64,000 nt of DNA from Pseudomonas sp. J452 (GCF_024666525.1 NZ_CP088294.1:930001-994000), one strand, 5' to 3'. Numbered from the stretch's first letter, positions 27,815 through 37,693 are shown. Notes: a model not told the origin generated them from the letters alone. Numbers and translations are program-made.

Positions 27815-29351
27815 GCTGCGGGCCGGCGCTGCGGATAGCGTCGGACACGTCGAACTTCTTGAAGTTCTCGATGAACAGGCCAGCCAGACCTTTGGCCGCC
27901 TCGTCGTAGGCATTCTGGTCAGCCCAGGTGTTGCGCGGGTTGAGCAGGTTGGTCTCGACGCCCGGAACGGCCTTCGGCACGCTCAGGTTGATGATCGGCA
28001 GCTGCTCGGTTTCGGTACCGATCAGCGCGCCGCTCTGGATTGCGGCGATCACGCCACGGGTGGTCGGAATGTTGAAGCGCTTGCCGACGCCGTAGCCGCC
28101 ACCGGTCCAGCCGGTGTTGACCAGGTAAACCTTGGAACCGAAGCCACGGATGCGCTTGATCAGCAGCTCGGCGTACTCGCCAGCCGGACGCGGGAAGAAC
28201 GGCGCGCCGAAGCAGGTGGAGAAGGTCGACTTGATGCCGCCGCCGCTGCCCATTTCGGTGGAACCGACCAGCGCGGTGTAGCCGGACAGGAAGTGGTAGG
28301 CCGCCTGCTCTTCGCTGAGGATCGATACCGGCGGCAGTACGCCAGTCAGGTCGCAGGTCAGGAAGATCACGGCGTTCGGCTCACCGCCGAGGTTCTTCTC
28401 GCTGCGCTTCTCGACCAGCTCCAGCGGGTAGGCCGCACGGCTGTTCTGGGTCAGGCTGTCGTCGGTGTAATCCGGCAGGCGGTTTTCGTCGAGGACGACG
28501 TTTTCCAGCACGGCGCCGAACTGGATGGCTTTCCAGATCACCGGTTCGTTCTTCTCAGACAGGTCGATGCACTTGGCATAGCAACCGCCTTCGATGTTGA
28601 ACACCACGCCCACGCCCCAGCCGTGCTCGTCGTCACCGATCAGGTAACGGCTTTCGTCGGCCGACAGGGTGGTCTTGCCGGTGCCGGACAGGCCGAAGAA
28701 CAGGGTCACGTCGCCGTCTTCGCCGATGTTGGCGGCGCAGTGCATCGGCAGCACGTCGGCTTCCGGCAGCAGGAAGTTCTGCACGGAGAACATGGCTTTC
28801 TTCATTTCACCGGCGTAGCGCATGCCGGCGAGCAGGACTTTCTTGGCGGCGAAGTTGATGATCACGCAGCCATCGGAGTTGGTGCCGTCACGCTCCGGTA
28901 CGCACTCGAAGTTGGCGACGTTGAGGATCTGCCACTCGTCCTTGCCGGCCGGGTTGTACTGCTCCGGGTTGATGAACAGGCAACGGCCGAACAGGTTCTG
29001 CCAGGCAGTCTGGGTGGTCATCTTGACCGGCAGGTAGTGGGCATCGGCCGAACCGACGTGGACGTAGGAAACAAAGTGATCCTGGGCGTTGTTGAACGCC
29101 TCGACGCGGTCCCACAGGGCATCGAACTTGTCGGCCGGGAACGGGCGGTTGATCGAGCCCCAGGCGATTTTCGCCTCGGTGCTCGGCTCCTGCACGATGA
29201 AACGGTCAGCCGGGGAACGGCCGGTGCGATGGCCGGTGCGTACCACCAGCGAACCGTTGGCGGCCAGCTCGCCTTCGCCACGGCGAATGGCTTCTTCGAC
29301 CAGTTGGGCAGCGCTGATGTCGGTGTAAACGGCGGTATTGGCTTGCGTCAT
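27810..29351 (-). CDS. pckA: Phosphoenolpyruvate carboxykinase (ATP)
   Basis: A 513-residue ATP-dependent PEPCK converting oxaloacetate to phosphoenolpyruvate, the entry to gluconeogenesis. The kinase-1a P-loop is [19 protein letters not shown] (GLSGTGKT near residues 226-233); the kinase-2/metal motif is [10 protein letters not shown] (about 245-254); substrate contacts include [12 protein letters not shown] (about 43-54) and [15 protein letters not shown] (about 420-434). The 157-base upstream gap before hslO contains no gene. Confidence 0.98.
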   Translation of the reverse strand: MTQANTAVYTDISAAQLVEEAIRRGEGELAANGSLVVRTGHRTGRSPADRFIVQEPSTEAKIAWGSINRPFPADKFDALWDRVEAFNNAQDHFVSYVHVGSADAHYLPVKMTTQTAWQNLFGRCLFINPEQYNPAGKDEWQILNVANFECVPERDGTNSDGCVIINFAAKKVLLAGMRYAGEMKKAMFSVQNFLLPEADVLPMHCAANIGEDGDVTLFFGLSGTGKTTLSADESRYLIGDDEHGWGVGVVFNIEGGCYAKCIDLSEKNEPVIWKAIQFGAVLENVVLDENRLPDYTDDSLTQNSRAAYPLELVEKRSEKNLGGEPNAVIFLTCDLTGVLPPVSILSEEQAAYHFLSGYTALVGSTEMGSGGGIKSTFSTCFGAPFFPRPAGEYAELLIKRIRGFGSKVYLVNTGWTGGGYGVGKRFNIPTTRGVIAAIQSGALIGTETEQLPIINLSVPKAVPGVETNLLNPRNTWADQNAYDEAAKGLAGLFIENFKKFDVSDAIRSAGPQL

Positions 29352-29508
29352 GAGTGTCCCCGTCGGCGGCTGGCCGAGTCTTCCAAACTTGTGTAGCGCG
29401 CATGCAGCCGCACTACAGCGATAAAAAAGTCGCGGGAGTATGCCAGAAAAGCCGGCTTCTTGGCAGCCTCTTGTCTACCTAAGCGACCGATAGACGCACG
29501 CTATCGTT

Positions 29509-30396
29509 TTAGTGGCGAGTCGCCGAGGGCTCCTGGCTATCACCACTGGTAAACAGCTGCGCCACATCGGCCGCATCAAAGGCATAGCGCTGGTTGCAGA
29601 ACTGGCAATCGATTTCCACCTGCCCGCCATGCTCGGCCAGCAGCAATTCGGCATCGCCCTGGCCCAGGCTGATCAGTGCCCGCGCCGAACGCTCACGCGA
29701 GCAGCTGCAACGGAACTGCAGCGGGTTCGGTTCGAACAGGCGCACCGCCTCTTCGTGGTACAGCCGGTGCAGCACGGTCTCGTTGTCGAGGCCGAGCAGT
29801 TCTTCGGCGGTCAGGGTATTGGCCAGGGTCAGCAGGTGCTGCCAGCTGGCTTCGCGCTCGTCGGCATCTGGCAGGCGATCCACCGGCAGCTGCTGCAGCA
29901 GCAGGCCGCGGGCGCGTTGGCCGTCGGCGTGCAGCCAGAAGCGGGTGGACAGCTGCTCGGAGGTGGCAAAGTAGGCGGTCAGGCAATCGGCCAGGGTATC
30001 GCCTTCCAGGTCGACGATGCCCTGGTAGCGCTGGCCCTGCTTCGGGTCGACGGTCAGCGCCAGCACGCCGTCCGGCATCAGCTCGCGCAGGCCGGCATCG
30101 GCGCCGATCTGCTCGGCGTGGTAGCGGGCGATGCCGCGCACTTCGCGCTCGCTGGAGCATTCGATCATCAACAGTGGCACCGGACCGGAGGAGCGCACCT
30201 GCAGGATCAGCAGGCCGTCGAACTTCAGGGTGCCGACCAGCAGCGCGGCGGCGGCCAGCATCTCGCCGAGCAGCTGGGCCACCGGTTGCGGGTAGGGGTG
30301 CTTGGCCAGCACATGCTGGTAGCTCGCGCCGAGGCTGACCAGCTCGCCACGCACGTCGGCGTCGTCGAAGAGGAAACGTTGGGTAAAGTCGGCCAT
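29509..30396 (-). CDS. hslO: Hsp33 redox-regulated chaperone
   Basis: A 295-residue holdase activated by oxidative unfolding. The C-terminal zinc-binding redox switch is intact: [10 protein letters not shown] (Cys-x-Cys) and [13 protein letters not shown] (Cys-x2-Cys). The start [20 protein letters not shown] at 30396 matches the family; an upstream extension of 25 codons is not conserved in type. Next to hslR, the usual heat-shock pair, 84 bases downstream on the same strand. Confidence 0.96.
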   Translation of the reverse strand: MADFTQRFLFDDADVRGELVSLGASYQHVLAKHPYPQPVAQLLGEMLAAAALLVGTLKFDGLLILQVRSSGPVPLLMIECSSEREVRGIARYHAEQIGADAGLRELMPDGVLALTVDPKQGQRYQGIVDLEGDTLADCLTAYFATSEQLSTRFWLHADGQRARGLLLQQLPVDRLPDADEREASWQHLLTLANTLTAEELLGLDNETVLHRLYHEEAVRLFEPNPLQFRCSCSRERSARALISLGQGDAELLLAEHGGQVEIDCQFCNQRYAFDAADVAQLFTSGDSQEPSATRH

Positions 30397-30480
30397 GGGC
30401 GGATGCTGCCTGGATACTGGGGCGGCGATTTTAGGCGCAAAGCCCGGCGCGACCAAGGGCCGGTTGTCCAACGGCCGGCT

Positions 30481-30876
30481 TCAGTCCTGACCGCCGCGAA
30501 AATGCTGGAGCTGACGACGCTGCTTCTTGCTCGGCCGACCATCGGTCTGCAGGCCCAGGGCGCCGGCCTTGCGCAGCTCGGCGGCGGCCTCGCGGCGACC
30601 GACGCTGTCAGCAGTCTCCTCATATAACAGTTGCGCCTCGGGAGCACCGCGGCGCACCACAGACAGCGCGCGCACCTGCACCGTGCGCTCCTCGAAGCCG
30701 GTGCGGATCACGTACTGATCACCGAGCTTCGGCTCCTTGCCCGGTTTGCAGCGCTCGCCGCGGCAGTGCACCTTGCCGCCCTCGATGGCCTCCTTGGCCA
30801 GGGCCCGAGTCTTGTAGAAACGCGCGGCCCACAGCCACTTGTCCAGGCGTACCTTGTCGTCGTCTTTGTCGCTCAA
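30481..30876 (-). CDS. hslR: HslR / Hsp15, S4-domain ribosome-associated heat-shock protein
   Basis: A 131-residue RNA-binding protein with an S4 domain (VRLDKWLWAARFYKTRALAKEAIEGGKVHCRGER, about residues 9-42) and a basic Lys/Arg tail. Hsp15 rescues 50S subunits carrying a stalled peptidyl-tRNA. The only possible initiation codon in frame is TTG at 30876 (minus strand): an in-frame stop lies three codons upstream and the next Met is far inside. The desaturase stop is six bases upstream, so expression is probably coupled. A non-ATG start may keep levels low. Confidence 0.93.
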   Translation of the reverse strand: MSDKDDDKVRLDKWLWAARFYKTRALAKEAIEGGKVHCRGERCKPGKEPKLGDQYVIRTGFEERTVQVRALSVVRRGAPEAQLLYEETADSVGRREAAAELRKAGALGLQTDGRPSKKQRRQLQHFRGGQD

Positions 30877-30882
30877 AACCGA

Positions 30883-31851
30883 TCAGCTCCATACCCAGCG
30901 TTTCAATACCGCGCGCAGCGGACAGTTGCAGGCCTGCTGCTCATCGTCCTCGACCCGGCGCAACTCGGCCCGATAGGGTAGATCCAGCGGCGTTTTCATA
31001 TCCCAGACCAGACCCATACGGGCCAAGCCTTGCAGCACCCACCAGCCCGGGTCCCACTCGCCGGCATACAAGCCGAGCCGGGCCGAACCGGGAAAGGCAT
31101 GGTGGTTGTTATGCCAGCACTCGCCCATAGTCAGCAAGGCGGCAAAGGGCACGTTGTAACCCTGCACGCTGGCATCGTCGACCACATGATGTTGCGCGCC
31201 ATGACGGTGGGCGAAGTGGCCAATCAGCCAGTGGCCAAATACCCCCGCGGTGACCCGCGCACACACGCCCCAGAATACCCAGGCCCAGCCACCCAGGGCG
31301 AAGAACAGCAGCGCCCAAGGCAACTGCTGGGCCATCCAGGTGCGCTGCAGGAAGCGATAGACCGGGTCGGCGGCGACCCGTGGCTCGACCCGGATATCCG
31401 GCGGATTGGCCAGGCGCAGCTCGCAGTGCAACTGCCACCAGGCATCGCGCAGGGGCGCGCGGCGATGACCGAAGAAGTCATGACAGGCTTTCTGCCGCTG
31501 CGCGTAATCGCGCAAGTCATGGGTGCGCAGCAAGCCCAGCGGGCCTGACAAGCCAACCAGCACACCACAATAGACGAGGAAGTACTCCAGCCACTTGGGG
31601 CACTGGAAGCTGTCGTGAATCAGCTTGCGGTGCATGCCCAGCGAGTGCCCGAGCAGCAGCACCAGCGCGGTGGTTCCGGCAAACAGGGCGAACGCCGCCC
31701 AGCTGAAAGTCAGCGCCCCGCCCACCAGCGCAGCCAGCGCCATGCCACTGAACCACAGCGAGCGGATCGGCTCCCAGCGCACCTCACCGTGGACGACATC
31801 GGCGCCCAGCTGCACGCGATGGCTCTTGAGACTTTCGGGTATCACATCCAT
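30883..31851 (-). CDS. Membrane fatty acid desaturase-like protein
   Basis: A 322-residue membrane protein of the acyl-CoA/acyl-lipid desaturase superfamily. Box 1 is LGMHRKLIHDSF (HRKLIH) and box 3 is ECWHNNHHAFP; in between, the usual HRxHH is replaced by THDLRDYAQRQ...CHDFFGHRR, so the second iron-ligand set is unusual. Four to five hydrophobic segments are seen. The ATG at 31851 follows TTGGAGGCGCAT, a strong site. Thirty-two bases separate it from the upstream ArsR-type gene, and a small hairpin (AAGCCC-GTTG-GGGCTT) sits directly before the ribosome site. Substrate unknown; related to, but distinct from, DesB at 47860. Confidence 0.82.
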   Translation of the reverse strand: MDVIPESLKSHRVQLGADVVHGEVRWEPIRSLWFSGMALAALVGGALTFSWAAFALFAGTTALVLLLGHSLGMHRKLIHDSFQCPKWLEYFLVYCGVLVGLSGPLGLLRTHDLRDYAQRQKACHDFFGHRRAPLRDAWWQLHCELRLANPPDIRVEPRVAADPVYRFLQRTWMAQQLPWALLFFALGGWAWVFWGVCARVTAGVFGHWLIGHFAHRHGAQHHVVDDASVQGYNVPFAALLTMGECWHNNHHAFPGSARLGLYAGEWDPGWWVLQGLARMGLVWDMKTPLDLPYRAELRRVEDDEQQACNCPLRAVLKRWVWS

Positions 31852-31883
31852 ATGCGCCTCCAAGCCCCAACGGGCTTTTGCAG

Positions 31884-32192
31884 TTACTTCTTGGCCAACT
31901 CCTCACCCTCGCGCTTCAACTGGCTACCCGTCGGGCAGACCTCGAAGGCAAAGCCGAGCAGGGTATTCAACAGGCTGTCGGGGTTGAGCCGGTACAGCAC
32001 GTACTGCCCTTTGCGCTCGCCGACCACCAGGCCGGCCGCCGCGAGAATCGACAGATGCCGAGAGATCGCCGGCGCACTCATCGCGAAGCGGCTGGCAATG
32101 TCTCCAGCGGTCAGTTCCTGCGCCGAGAGGTAGGCCAGAATCTGCCGCCGCGGGGTAGAGGCCAGCGCTTCGAAAACCCGGTCTGTCGCCAT
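31884..32192 (-). CDS. ArsR-family transcriptional repressor
   Basis: A 102-residue winged-helix protein: RRQILAYLSAQELTAGDIASRFAMSAPAISRHLSILAAAGLV (about residues 15-56) is the helix-turn-helix with the ArsR recognition helix SAPAISRHLSIL. There is no metal-binding ELCVCDL-type motif; one Cys occurs near the end (FEVCPTG). This resembles the SdpR-like autorepressor branch. First gene of a probable operon with the desaturase and hslR-hslO. A perfect inverted repeat lies 14 bases upstream of its start, so it most likely represses itself and the desaturase. Signal unknown. Confidence 0.88.
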   Translation of the reverse strand: MATDRVFEALASTPRRQILAYLSAQELTAGDIASRFAMSAPAISRHLSILAAAGLVVGERKGQYVLYRLNPDSLLNTLLGFAFEVCPTGSQLKREGEELAKK

Positions 32193-32205
32193 GCGCTCAC
32201 CGCTT

Positions 32206-32225
32206 AATTAACATTTTAGTTAATT
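32206..32225. promoter_or_regulatory. Probable operator of the ArsR-family repressor
   Basis: AATTAAC-ATTTTA-GTTAATT: a perfect seven-base inverted repeat with a six-base spacer, AT-rich in GC-rich DNA, 14 bases before the regulator's ATG. Size and place fit a winged-helix dimer site overlapping the promoter. Confidence 0.75.
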
Positions 32226-32339
32226 GCTTTATAGCAGAGCCGCGGCGCCTGGCAAATCCTTGCTCTGGTGCATGCAGCCAGGGGTGCGGTTGTCATCTGA
32301 CCTGTCTAGAATGCCTGCACCTCCCGGGGAAAGCCTGCA

Positions 32340-32807
32340 TTGAAGACGTTCGACCAACTCGCCGTGATCGGCCTGCGTGAATGGATCAACCTGCCTGAAC
32401 TGGGCATGGTCGGCCTGCGCGGCAAGATCGACACCGGCGCCAGCACCTCGACCCTGCATGCCAGCGATATCCAGCCGTTCGAGCGCGATGGCGCAGGCTG
32501 GGTGCGCTTCACCGCCCACTTCGGTACCCAGGTGCAGCGCCGCCATCCGTGCGAGGCGCCCCTGGTGACGGTGAAGACCATCAAGAGCTCCAATGGCCAG
32601 ACCCAGACCCGCTACGTGATCCGCACCCTGCTCGCCCTCGGTGACCGGGCCTGGCCGGTGGAGTTCACCCTGGCCTGCCGCAAGACCATGCGCTACCGCG
32701 TGCTACTCGGCTCCAAGGCGCTGGTCGACGGCCAACTGGTGGTCAATCCGGCGCTGACCTACGTGCAAGACAAACCCCAGCTTTCCCTGCCTTCCGGTGC
32801 CCAATGA
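32340..32807 (+). CDS. rimB: RimB-like retropepsin-fold protease, partner of RimK
   Basis: A 155-residue protein of the RimK-linked ATP-dependent zinc protease family (retropepsin-like fold). The Asp motif [18 protein letters not shown] (about residues 25-42) contains DTGA. In P. fluorescens RimB trims glutamates that RimK adds to ribosomal protein S6. The frame opens with TTG at 32340 (TTG AAG ACG), preceded by CCGGGGAAA; no ATG is available before the conserved region, so a TTG start is likely. Its stop overlaps the rimK ATG by four bases, supporting a joint role. Confidence 0.9.
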   Translation: MKTFDQLAVIGLREWINLPELGMVGLRGKIDTGASTSTLHASDIQPFERDGAGWVRFTAHFGTQVQRRHPCEAPLVTVKTIKSSNGQTQTRYVIRTLLALGDRAWPVEFTLACRKTMRYRVLLGSKALVDGQLVVNPALTYVQDKPQLSLPSGAQ

Positions 32808-33709
32808 AGATTGCCATCCTGTCGCGCAACCCGCGCCTGTATTCGACTCGTCGCCTGGTGGAAGCCGGTACCGCGCGCGGCCATGAAATGCAGGTGATCG
32901 ACACCCTGCGCGCCTACATGAACATCGCCAGCCACAAGCCGCAGATCCACTACCGCGGTCGCCCGCTGGAAGGCTTCGAGGCGGTGATCCCGCGCATCGG
33001 CGCCTCGGTGACTTTCTATGGCTGCGCCGTGCTGCGCCAGTTCGAGATGCAGGGCGTGTTCCCGCTCAACGAGTCGGTGGCGATCAGCCGCTCGCGCGAC
33101 AAACTGCGCTCGCTGCAACTGCTCTCGCGGCGTGGCGTCGGCCTGCCGGTGACCGGCTTCGCCCACTCGCCGGACGATATTCCCGACCTGATTCAGATGG
33201 TCAATGGCGCGCCGCTGGTGATCAAGGTGCTGGAAGGCACCCAGGGCATCGGCGTGGTCCTGTGTGAAACCGAGAAGGCCGCCGAATCGGTGATCGAGGC
33301 CTTCATGGGCCTCAAGCAGAACATCATGGTGCAGGAATACATCAAGGAAGCCGGCGGCGCCGACATCCGCTGCTTCGTGGTCGGCGACAAGGTCATCGCG
33401 GCGATGAAGCGCCAGGCCAAGCCCGGCGAGTTCCGCTCCAACCTGCACCGCGGCGGCAGCGCCAGCCTGATCAAGATCACCCCGGAAGAGCGCATGACCG
33501 CCATCCGCGCGGCCAAGGTCATGGGCCTGTCGGTGGCCGGGGTGGACATCCTGCGCTCTAACCACGGCCCGCTGGTGATGGAAGTGAATTCCTCGCCCGG
33601 TCTGGAAGGCATCGAGACCACCACCGGCAAGGACGTGGCCAGCATGATCATCCAGTACATCGAGAAGAACGGCGGCCCGCATCTGACCCGTACCAAGGGC
33701 AAGGGCTAA
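32804..33709 (+). CDS. rimK: RimK, ribosomal protein S6 glutamate ligase
   Basis: A 301-residue ATP-grasp ligase adding C-terminal glutamates to S6, modulating the proteome in Pseudomonas. The N-terminus [22 protein letters not shown] is typical; the ATP-grasp core includes [19 protein letters not shown] (about 137-155), [29 protein letters not shown] (about 175-203) and the metal-binding [14 protein letters not shown] (about 260-273). Coupled to rimB by ATGA. In P. aeruginosa and P. fluorescens RimK activity is tuned by cyclic-di-GMP; a large GGDEF-EAL protein is the convergent neighbour, which may be coincidence. Confidence 0.96.
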   Translation: MKIAILSRNPRLYSTRRLVEAGTARGHEMQVIDTLRAYMNIASHKPQIHYRGRPLEGFEAVIPRIGASVTFYGCAVLRQFEMQGVFPLNESVAISRSRDKLRSLQLLSRRGVGLPVTGFAHSPDDIPDLIQMVNGAPLVIKVLEGTQGIGVVLCETEKAAESVIEAFMGLKQNIMVQEYIKEAGGADIRCFVVGDKVIAAMKRQAKPGEFRSNLHRGGSASLIKITPEERMTAIRAAKVMGLSVAGVDILRSNHGPLVMEVNSSPGLEGIETTTGKDVASMIIQYIEKNGGPHLTRTKGKG

Positions 33710-33725
33710 GCCCCGTACGCGAACC

Positions 33726-36700
33726 TCAGAAGCACCCTCTCCCCAGCCCTCTCCCGTGAACGGGAGAGGGGGCAAAAGCGCTCCGTACCCGCTCGTCAGA
33801 GGGTGCTAGCCGGTAGCCCCCCCCTTCGCCGTGCTGCTGCAACCAGGCAAGGAACTCCGTCTCGCCGAGCGGGCGGCTGAAGTGATAGCCCTGGCCCAGC
33901 GAGCAACCGTGCTGGCGTAGCCACTCCAGCTGCACGACGCTCTCGACGCCCTCGGCCACGCATTCCAGGCCCAGGTTGCGGGCGATCAGCAGAATCGTCT
34001 CGACCAGCATCTGCCCACTGGCCTCGCCTTCCAGATCATTGATGAAACTGCGATCGATCTTCAGCCGGTCCAGCGGCAGACGCTTGAGGTAGGTCAGCGA
34101 CGAATAGCCGGTGCCGAAGTCATCGATGGCAAAGCGGATACCCAGGCGCTTGAGGACATGCATGGCCTCGATGCACTGCTCGACATCCTGCAGCAGCACG
34201 CCTTCGGTGATTTCCAGCTCCAGGGCGCTGGGCGGCAGGCCATGGCGCTGCAGGCAACTGCTGATGCGCTCGGCACAATCGTTCTGGCGCAACTCGCGCG
34301 GGCTGAGGTTGACCGCCAGCACCAGCTGCGGCCAGTCGGCCTGCCAGCGCGCCAGGCTGGCGCAGGCATGCTCCAGCACCCAGTGGCCGAGCTCCTGGAT
34401 CAGCCCGGTCTCCTCGGCCAGCGGAATGAACTGGCCGGGCGGGATATCGCCCCGCTCCGGATGGTTCCAGCGCAGCAGTACCTCGGCCCCGGCAACCCGG
34501 CCAGTGGCCAGTGCCAGTTGTGGCTGGAACACCAGGCACAGCTGATCGCGTGCCATGGCCTGGCGCAGCTCGCTCTGCAACTGCAGGCGCTGGTCGATCA
34601 CCGCCTGCATTTCCGGGGCGAAGAAATGCAGGGCGTTACGCCCGCCCTGCTTGGCCTGGTACATGGCGGTGTCCGATTGCTTCAGCGCATCGGCGGCATC
34701 CTGCCCCGGCAGCGGGTGTAGGGTGATGCCGATGCTGCCGCTGACGGCCAGCTCGTGACCGTTGACCAGATAGCTGCCGCGCAGGTTGAGCAGCAGCTTC
34801 TCGCCCACTTCAGCCGCATGTTCGGCGGCCAGCGCCGGACTGTCCGCCAGCTGTTCCAACAGCACGACGAACTCGTCGCCACCCAGTCGGGCCAGGGTGT
34901 CCTCGGCGCGCAGGCATTCGCCCAGGCGCGCGGTGACGGCCCTGAGCAAGGCATCGCCGGTGGGGTGGCCGAGGCTGTCGTTGACCGTCTTGAAATGATC
35001 GAGGTCGATGAACAGCAAGGCGCCGTAACTGCCCTCGCGCTGTTCGCGGGTCATCGCGTGATGCAGACGGTCCTGCAGCAAACGGCGGTTGGGCAGTCCG
35101 GTCAGTTCATCACTGTAGGCCAGGCGCTCGATCTCGCGCTGGTAGCGCTGGCGTTCGGAGATGTCGGTGATGCTGGCGCGAATCAGCAGCGGCTTGCCGG
35201 GCATGCACACCAGGCGCACTTCGCAGGGCAGCACGCGACCGGCACTGTCGCGATGCAGCCACTCGAACACCGGCGTCCCGCCGCCGATCGCCGCCTCCAG
35301 GTAACGCTGCGCGAGTGGTGCGGAGTCCTGGCCGTCGGCCTGGCGCGGCGGGCTCAGCTCGATCGGGCGGCGGCCCAGCAACTCGGCATGACTGAGGCCG
35401 AACAGGCGCAGGGCATTTTCGTTGGCCTCGATGATGCCGCCCTTGGGGCTAAACAGCACGATGGCCTCCGGGGCATGCTCGACCAGCGTGCGGTAGCGCG
35501 CCTCCGCCTCGTGGCGCGCGGTGATGTCCTCGATGATCGCCAGACAGGCCTCCAGACGGCCACCCTGTGCACGCACCGCGCGTAGGCTCAGGCGGCTGAA
35601 GATCACCGAGCCGTCCTGGCGCAGGAAGCGCTTTTCTAGTTCGTAATCATCGCGCTCGCCACGGCGAATGGCATCGAACAGGGCCTCCTCACGCTCGACA
35701 TCCTGCGCATGGGTGATCTCCTGCCAGTTGCCGCTGCACAGCTCCTGACGGCTGCGGTCGAGGATCTGGCAGAGCTTGAAGTTGACCTCCAGCCACTGGC
35801 CCTGCGGGTTGATCATGGCCATGCCAATCAGCGGTGCCTCGAAGAACAGGCGCAGCCACTCGTCGCGTTCGCGCAGCTGCTGCTCGGCGAGTTTGCGCGC
35901 GCTGATGTCCTGCATCGCGCCGTACAGGCGCACAACCTTGCGCCCGTCCATTTCCGGAAAGCCCTTGAGGCGCACCCAGCGCGAGGTGCCGCGCAAGCCG
36001 GACAGGCGCACCTCCATGTCGAACGGCTGCCCCGAACGCAGGATCTGCCGGAGGGTGCGCTGGATCAGCTTGCGGCTCTCCGGCTCGTAGCGACTGAGCG
36101 CCAGTGACAGCGGCGGAGCACCCGCCGAGGGGTCCATCTCGTTCATGCGGAAGCAGCCATCGGTCCAGTACATGCGCTGGTCGGCCATCTCCAGGACCCA
36201 GCCACCGATATCGGCGATCGCCTCGGTCTGCGACAGCAGATGGGTCTGGCGCATCAGCTCCTCGCGACGCCTGGTCAACTCCCTGGCCAGGCGCTCACGC
36301 TCGCTGACATCCTGGTTGAGCGCGACGAAATGGCTGACCTTGCCGCGTGCATCGAGCAGCGGTGCGATGGTCACCTCGTTCCAGAATTCCTCGCCATTTT
36401 TGCGGTAATTGCGCAGCACCTCATGATGCGGCAAGCCGCGGCTGAGGGCCTGGCGCGCCCGCTGCAAGGCACCGTGGTCACTGTTGCCGGCCAACAACAG
36501 GCGGCTGCCACTGCCGAGGATTTCCGCACGACTGTAGCCGCTCATCTTCTCCAGCGCCGGGTTGCAATAGATGAAGGGGTTACCGGGCTGGCGCGCGTCG
36601 GAGATCGACACGCCCAACGGGCAGGACTGCAGTGCCTGGCTGACCAGGGCCAGCTCCTGCTGCATCGCCGCACTGCTGTACAGGGTGCGGCGCAGGTCGC

Positions 36701-37589
36701 TGAGCGCACGGCCGACCAGCAGCGTGGCGATCATCAGCAGCAACAGGCTGAAGTGCATCTCCAGGCGCTGCGGGCTGGCCCAGTCGAGATCGCTGACCAG
36801 CACACCGGCCAGCGGCAGCGCCAGTACGCTCAGTACGGTCAGGGACGCGCCCCAGAGTGCGCCACTGAAGCCCCAGAGCATGGCCAGCACCAGCATCATG
36901 GCGCCAATCAGCGGCAGGATCAGCAGCAGCGGTAACACGCAGAGCAACACCGGCAAGCCCACCAGCAGCGCGAGCAAGGCCCACCAGGGCGGGGTCTGCA
37001 GCCCGGCGCTCGGCGCGCCGTGCGCAGCCAGCGGATTGCCCCGCGCCCAGCCGCGCCGGCGCAGGCGCTGGGTCAGTCCGGTCAGCAGCGGCAGCGCCAC
37101 TCCCAGGGCAATCAGGCTATCGGCCAGCCACAGGGTCAGGCTCGCCTGGGCCCATTGTTCGCTCGCCAGCACGCCGCTCAGCAGCAGGTTGGCCTGCACG
37201 CCGAGCGCGGCAACCGCCGCCGGCACCAGCACGCCCAGGAGGATAAAGCGCACCAGGCTGGCTACCGTGGACAGGGCCGCATCGAACTCGCGGCGGCGCA
37301 GAAACAGCCAGGCCACACCGACAGCCAGGGTTTCCGGCACGGCATACAGCGGCGCCCAGCGCCAATCCAGCCCCCACAGGGGAATACTCAACAGGGCGTT
37401 GAGGTAGAGCGCCGGCAGCACTCGTGGCCCCCACCACAACAGCAGCGTCAGGCCGAGCGCGAACGGCAGGTACCAGAGTGCAGCACCACTGACAAACTGG
37501 GTCGACAGGGACAACCAGGTGCCCAAATGGAACAGTGGCAACGGCAGCCACCAACTCCACCCCGGCAGTCGATCCGAATCCACAGGCAT
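33726..37589 (-). CDS. MASE1-PAS-GGDEF-EAL cyclic-di-GMP turnover protein
   Basis: A 1,287-residue inner-membrane protein. Eight or so helices of a MASE1 sensor come first (about 1-300), then about four PAS/PAC modules (330-830), then GGDEF (LARLGGDEFVVLLEQL) preceded by SDELTGLPNRRLLQDRL, then an EAL domain beginning AEVLLRWNHPERG (EVL in place of EAL) and keeping LELEITEGVLL and FAIDDFGTGYSSLTYLKRL. Both domains look catalytically possible. The ATG at 37589 follows GAGG; an alternative TTG 15 codons upstream is weaker. The last roughly 20 codons read into the repeat at 33733-33771 (ending SPVHGRGLGRGCF), which is unlike the rest of the protein. Confidence 0.93.
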   Translation of the reverse strand: MPVDSDRLPGWSWWLPLPLFHLGTWLSLSTQFVSGAALWYLPFALGLTLLLWWGPRVLPALYLNALLSIPLWGLDWRWAPLYAVPETLAVGVAWLFLRRREFDAALSTVASLVRFILLGVLVPAAVAALGVQANLLLSGVLASEQWAQASLTLWLADSLIALGVALPLLTGLTQRLRRRGWARGNPLAAHGAPSAGLQTPPWWALLALLVGLPVLLCVLPLLLILPLIGAMMLVLAMLWGFSGALWGASLTVLSVLALPLAGVLVSDLDWASPQRLEMHFSLLLLMIATLLVGRALSDLRRTLYSSAAMQQELALVSQALQSCPLGVSISDARQPGNPFIYCNPALEKMSGYSRAEILGSGSRLLLAGNSDHGALQRARQALSRGLPHHEVLRNYRKNGEEFWNEVTIAPLLDARGKVSHFVALNQDVSERERLARELTRRREELMRQTHLLSQTEAIADIGGWVLEMADQRMYWTDGCFRMNEMDPSAGAPPLSLALSRYEPESRKLIQRTLRQILRSGQPFDMEVRLSGLRGTSRWVRLKGFPEMDGRKVVRLYGAMQDISARKLAEQQLRERDEWLRLFFEAPLIGMAMINPQGQWLEVNFKLCQILDRSRQELCSGNWQEITHAQDVEREEALFDAIRRGERDDYELEKRFLRQDGSVIFSRLSLRAVRAQGGRLEACLAIIEDITARHEAEARYRTLVEHAPEAIVLFSPKGGIIEANENALRLFGLSHAELLGRRPIELSPPRQADGQDSAPLAQRYLEAAIGGGTPVFEWLHRDSAGRVLPCEVRLVCMPGKPLLIRASITDISERQRYQREIERLAYSDELTGLPNRRLLQDRLHHAMTREQREGSYGALLFIDLDHFKTVNDSLGHPTGDALLRAVTARLGECLRAEDTLARLGGDEFVVLLEQLADSPALAAEHAAEVGEKLLLNLRGSYLVNGHELAVSGSIGITLHPLPGQDAADALKQSDTAMYQAKQGGRNALHFFAPEMQAVIDQRLQLQSELRQAMARDQLCLVFQPQLALATGRVAGAEVLLRWNHPERGDIPPGQFIPLAEETGLIQELGHWVLEHACASLARWQADWPQLVLAVNLSPRELRQNDCAERISSCLQRHGLPPSALELEITEGVLLQDVEQCIEAMHVLKRLGIRFAIDDFGTGYSSLTYLKRLPLDRLKIDRSFINDLEGEASGQMLVETILLIARNLGLECVAEGVESVVQLEWLRQHGCSLGQGYHFSRPLGETEFLAWLQQHGEGGGYRLAPSDERVRSAFAPSPVHGRGLGRGCF
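33733..33771. repeat. CCCTCTCCC-type palindromic repeat
   Basis: CACCCTCTCCCCAGCCCTCTCCCGTGAACGGGAGAGGG-type element (stem CCCTCTCCCG/CGGGAGAGGG). It lies between rimK and the convergent GGDEF-EAL gene and overlaps the 3' coding end of the latter. Similar copies are at 53447-53570 and 54900-55019. Confidence 0.8.
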
Positions 37590-37645
37590 GCTGACCTCGG
37601 CTAATCCATCTGAGCAGCATAGATCAGCCGCCAATCAGCGGACCC

Positions 37646-37675
37646 ATGCAAAAGCCCGCCGGGTGGCGGGCTTCT
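37646..37675 (-). terminator. Rho-independent terminator after the 454-residue secreted protein gene
   Basis: On the minus strand: AGAAGCCCGCC-ACC-CGGCGGGCTTTTGC, a strong stem followed by TTTT. It lies 18 bases after the stop at 37694. Confidence 0.85.
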
Positions 37676-37693
37676 GCACAGCGTGGGATCAAC

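Noticed and set aside
27747..29396. 549-codon open frame opposite pckA
   Set aside because: pckA is certain from its P-loop and length; the antisense frame has no family features.
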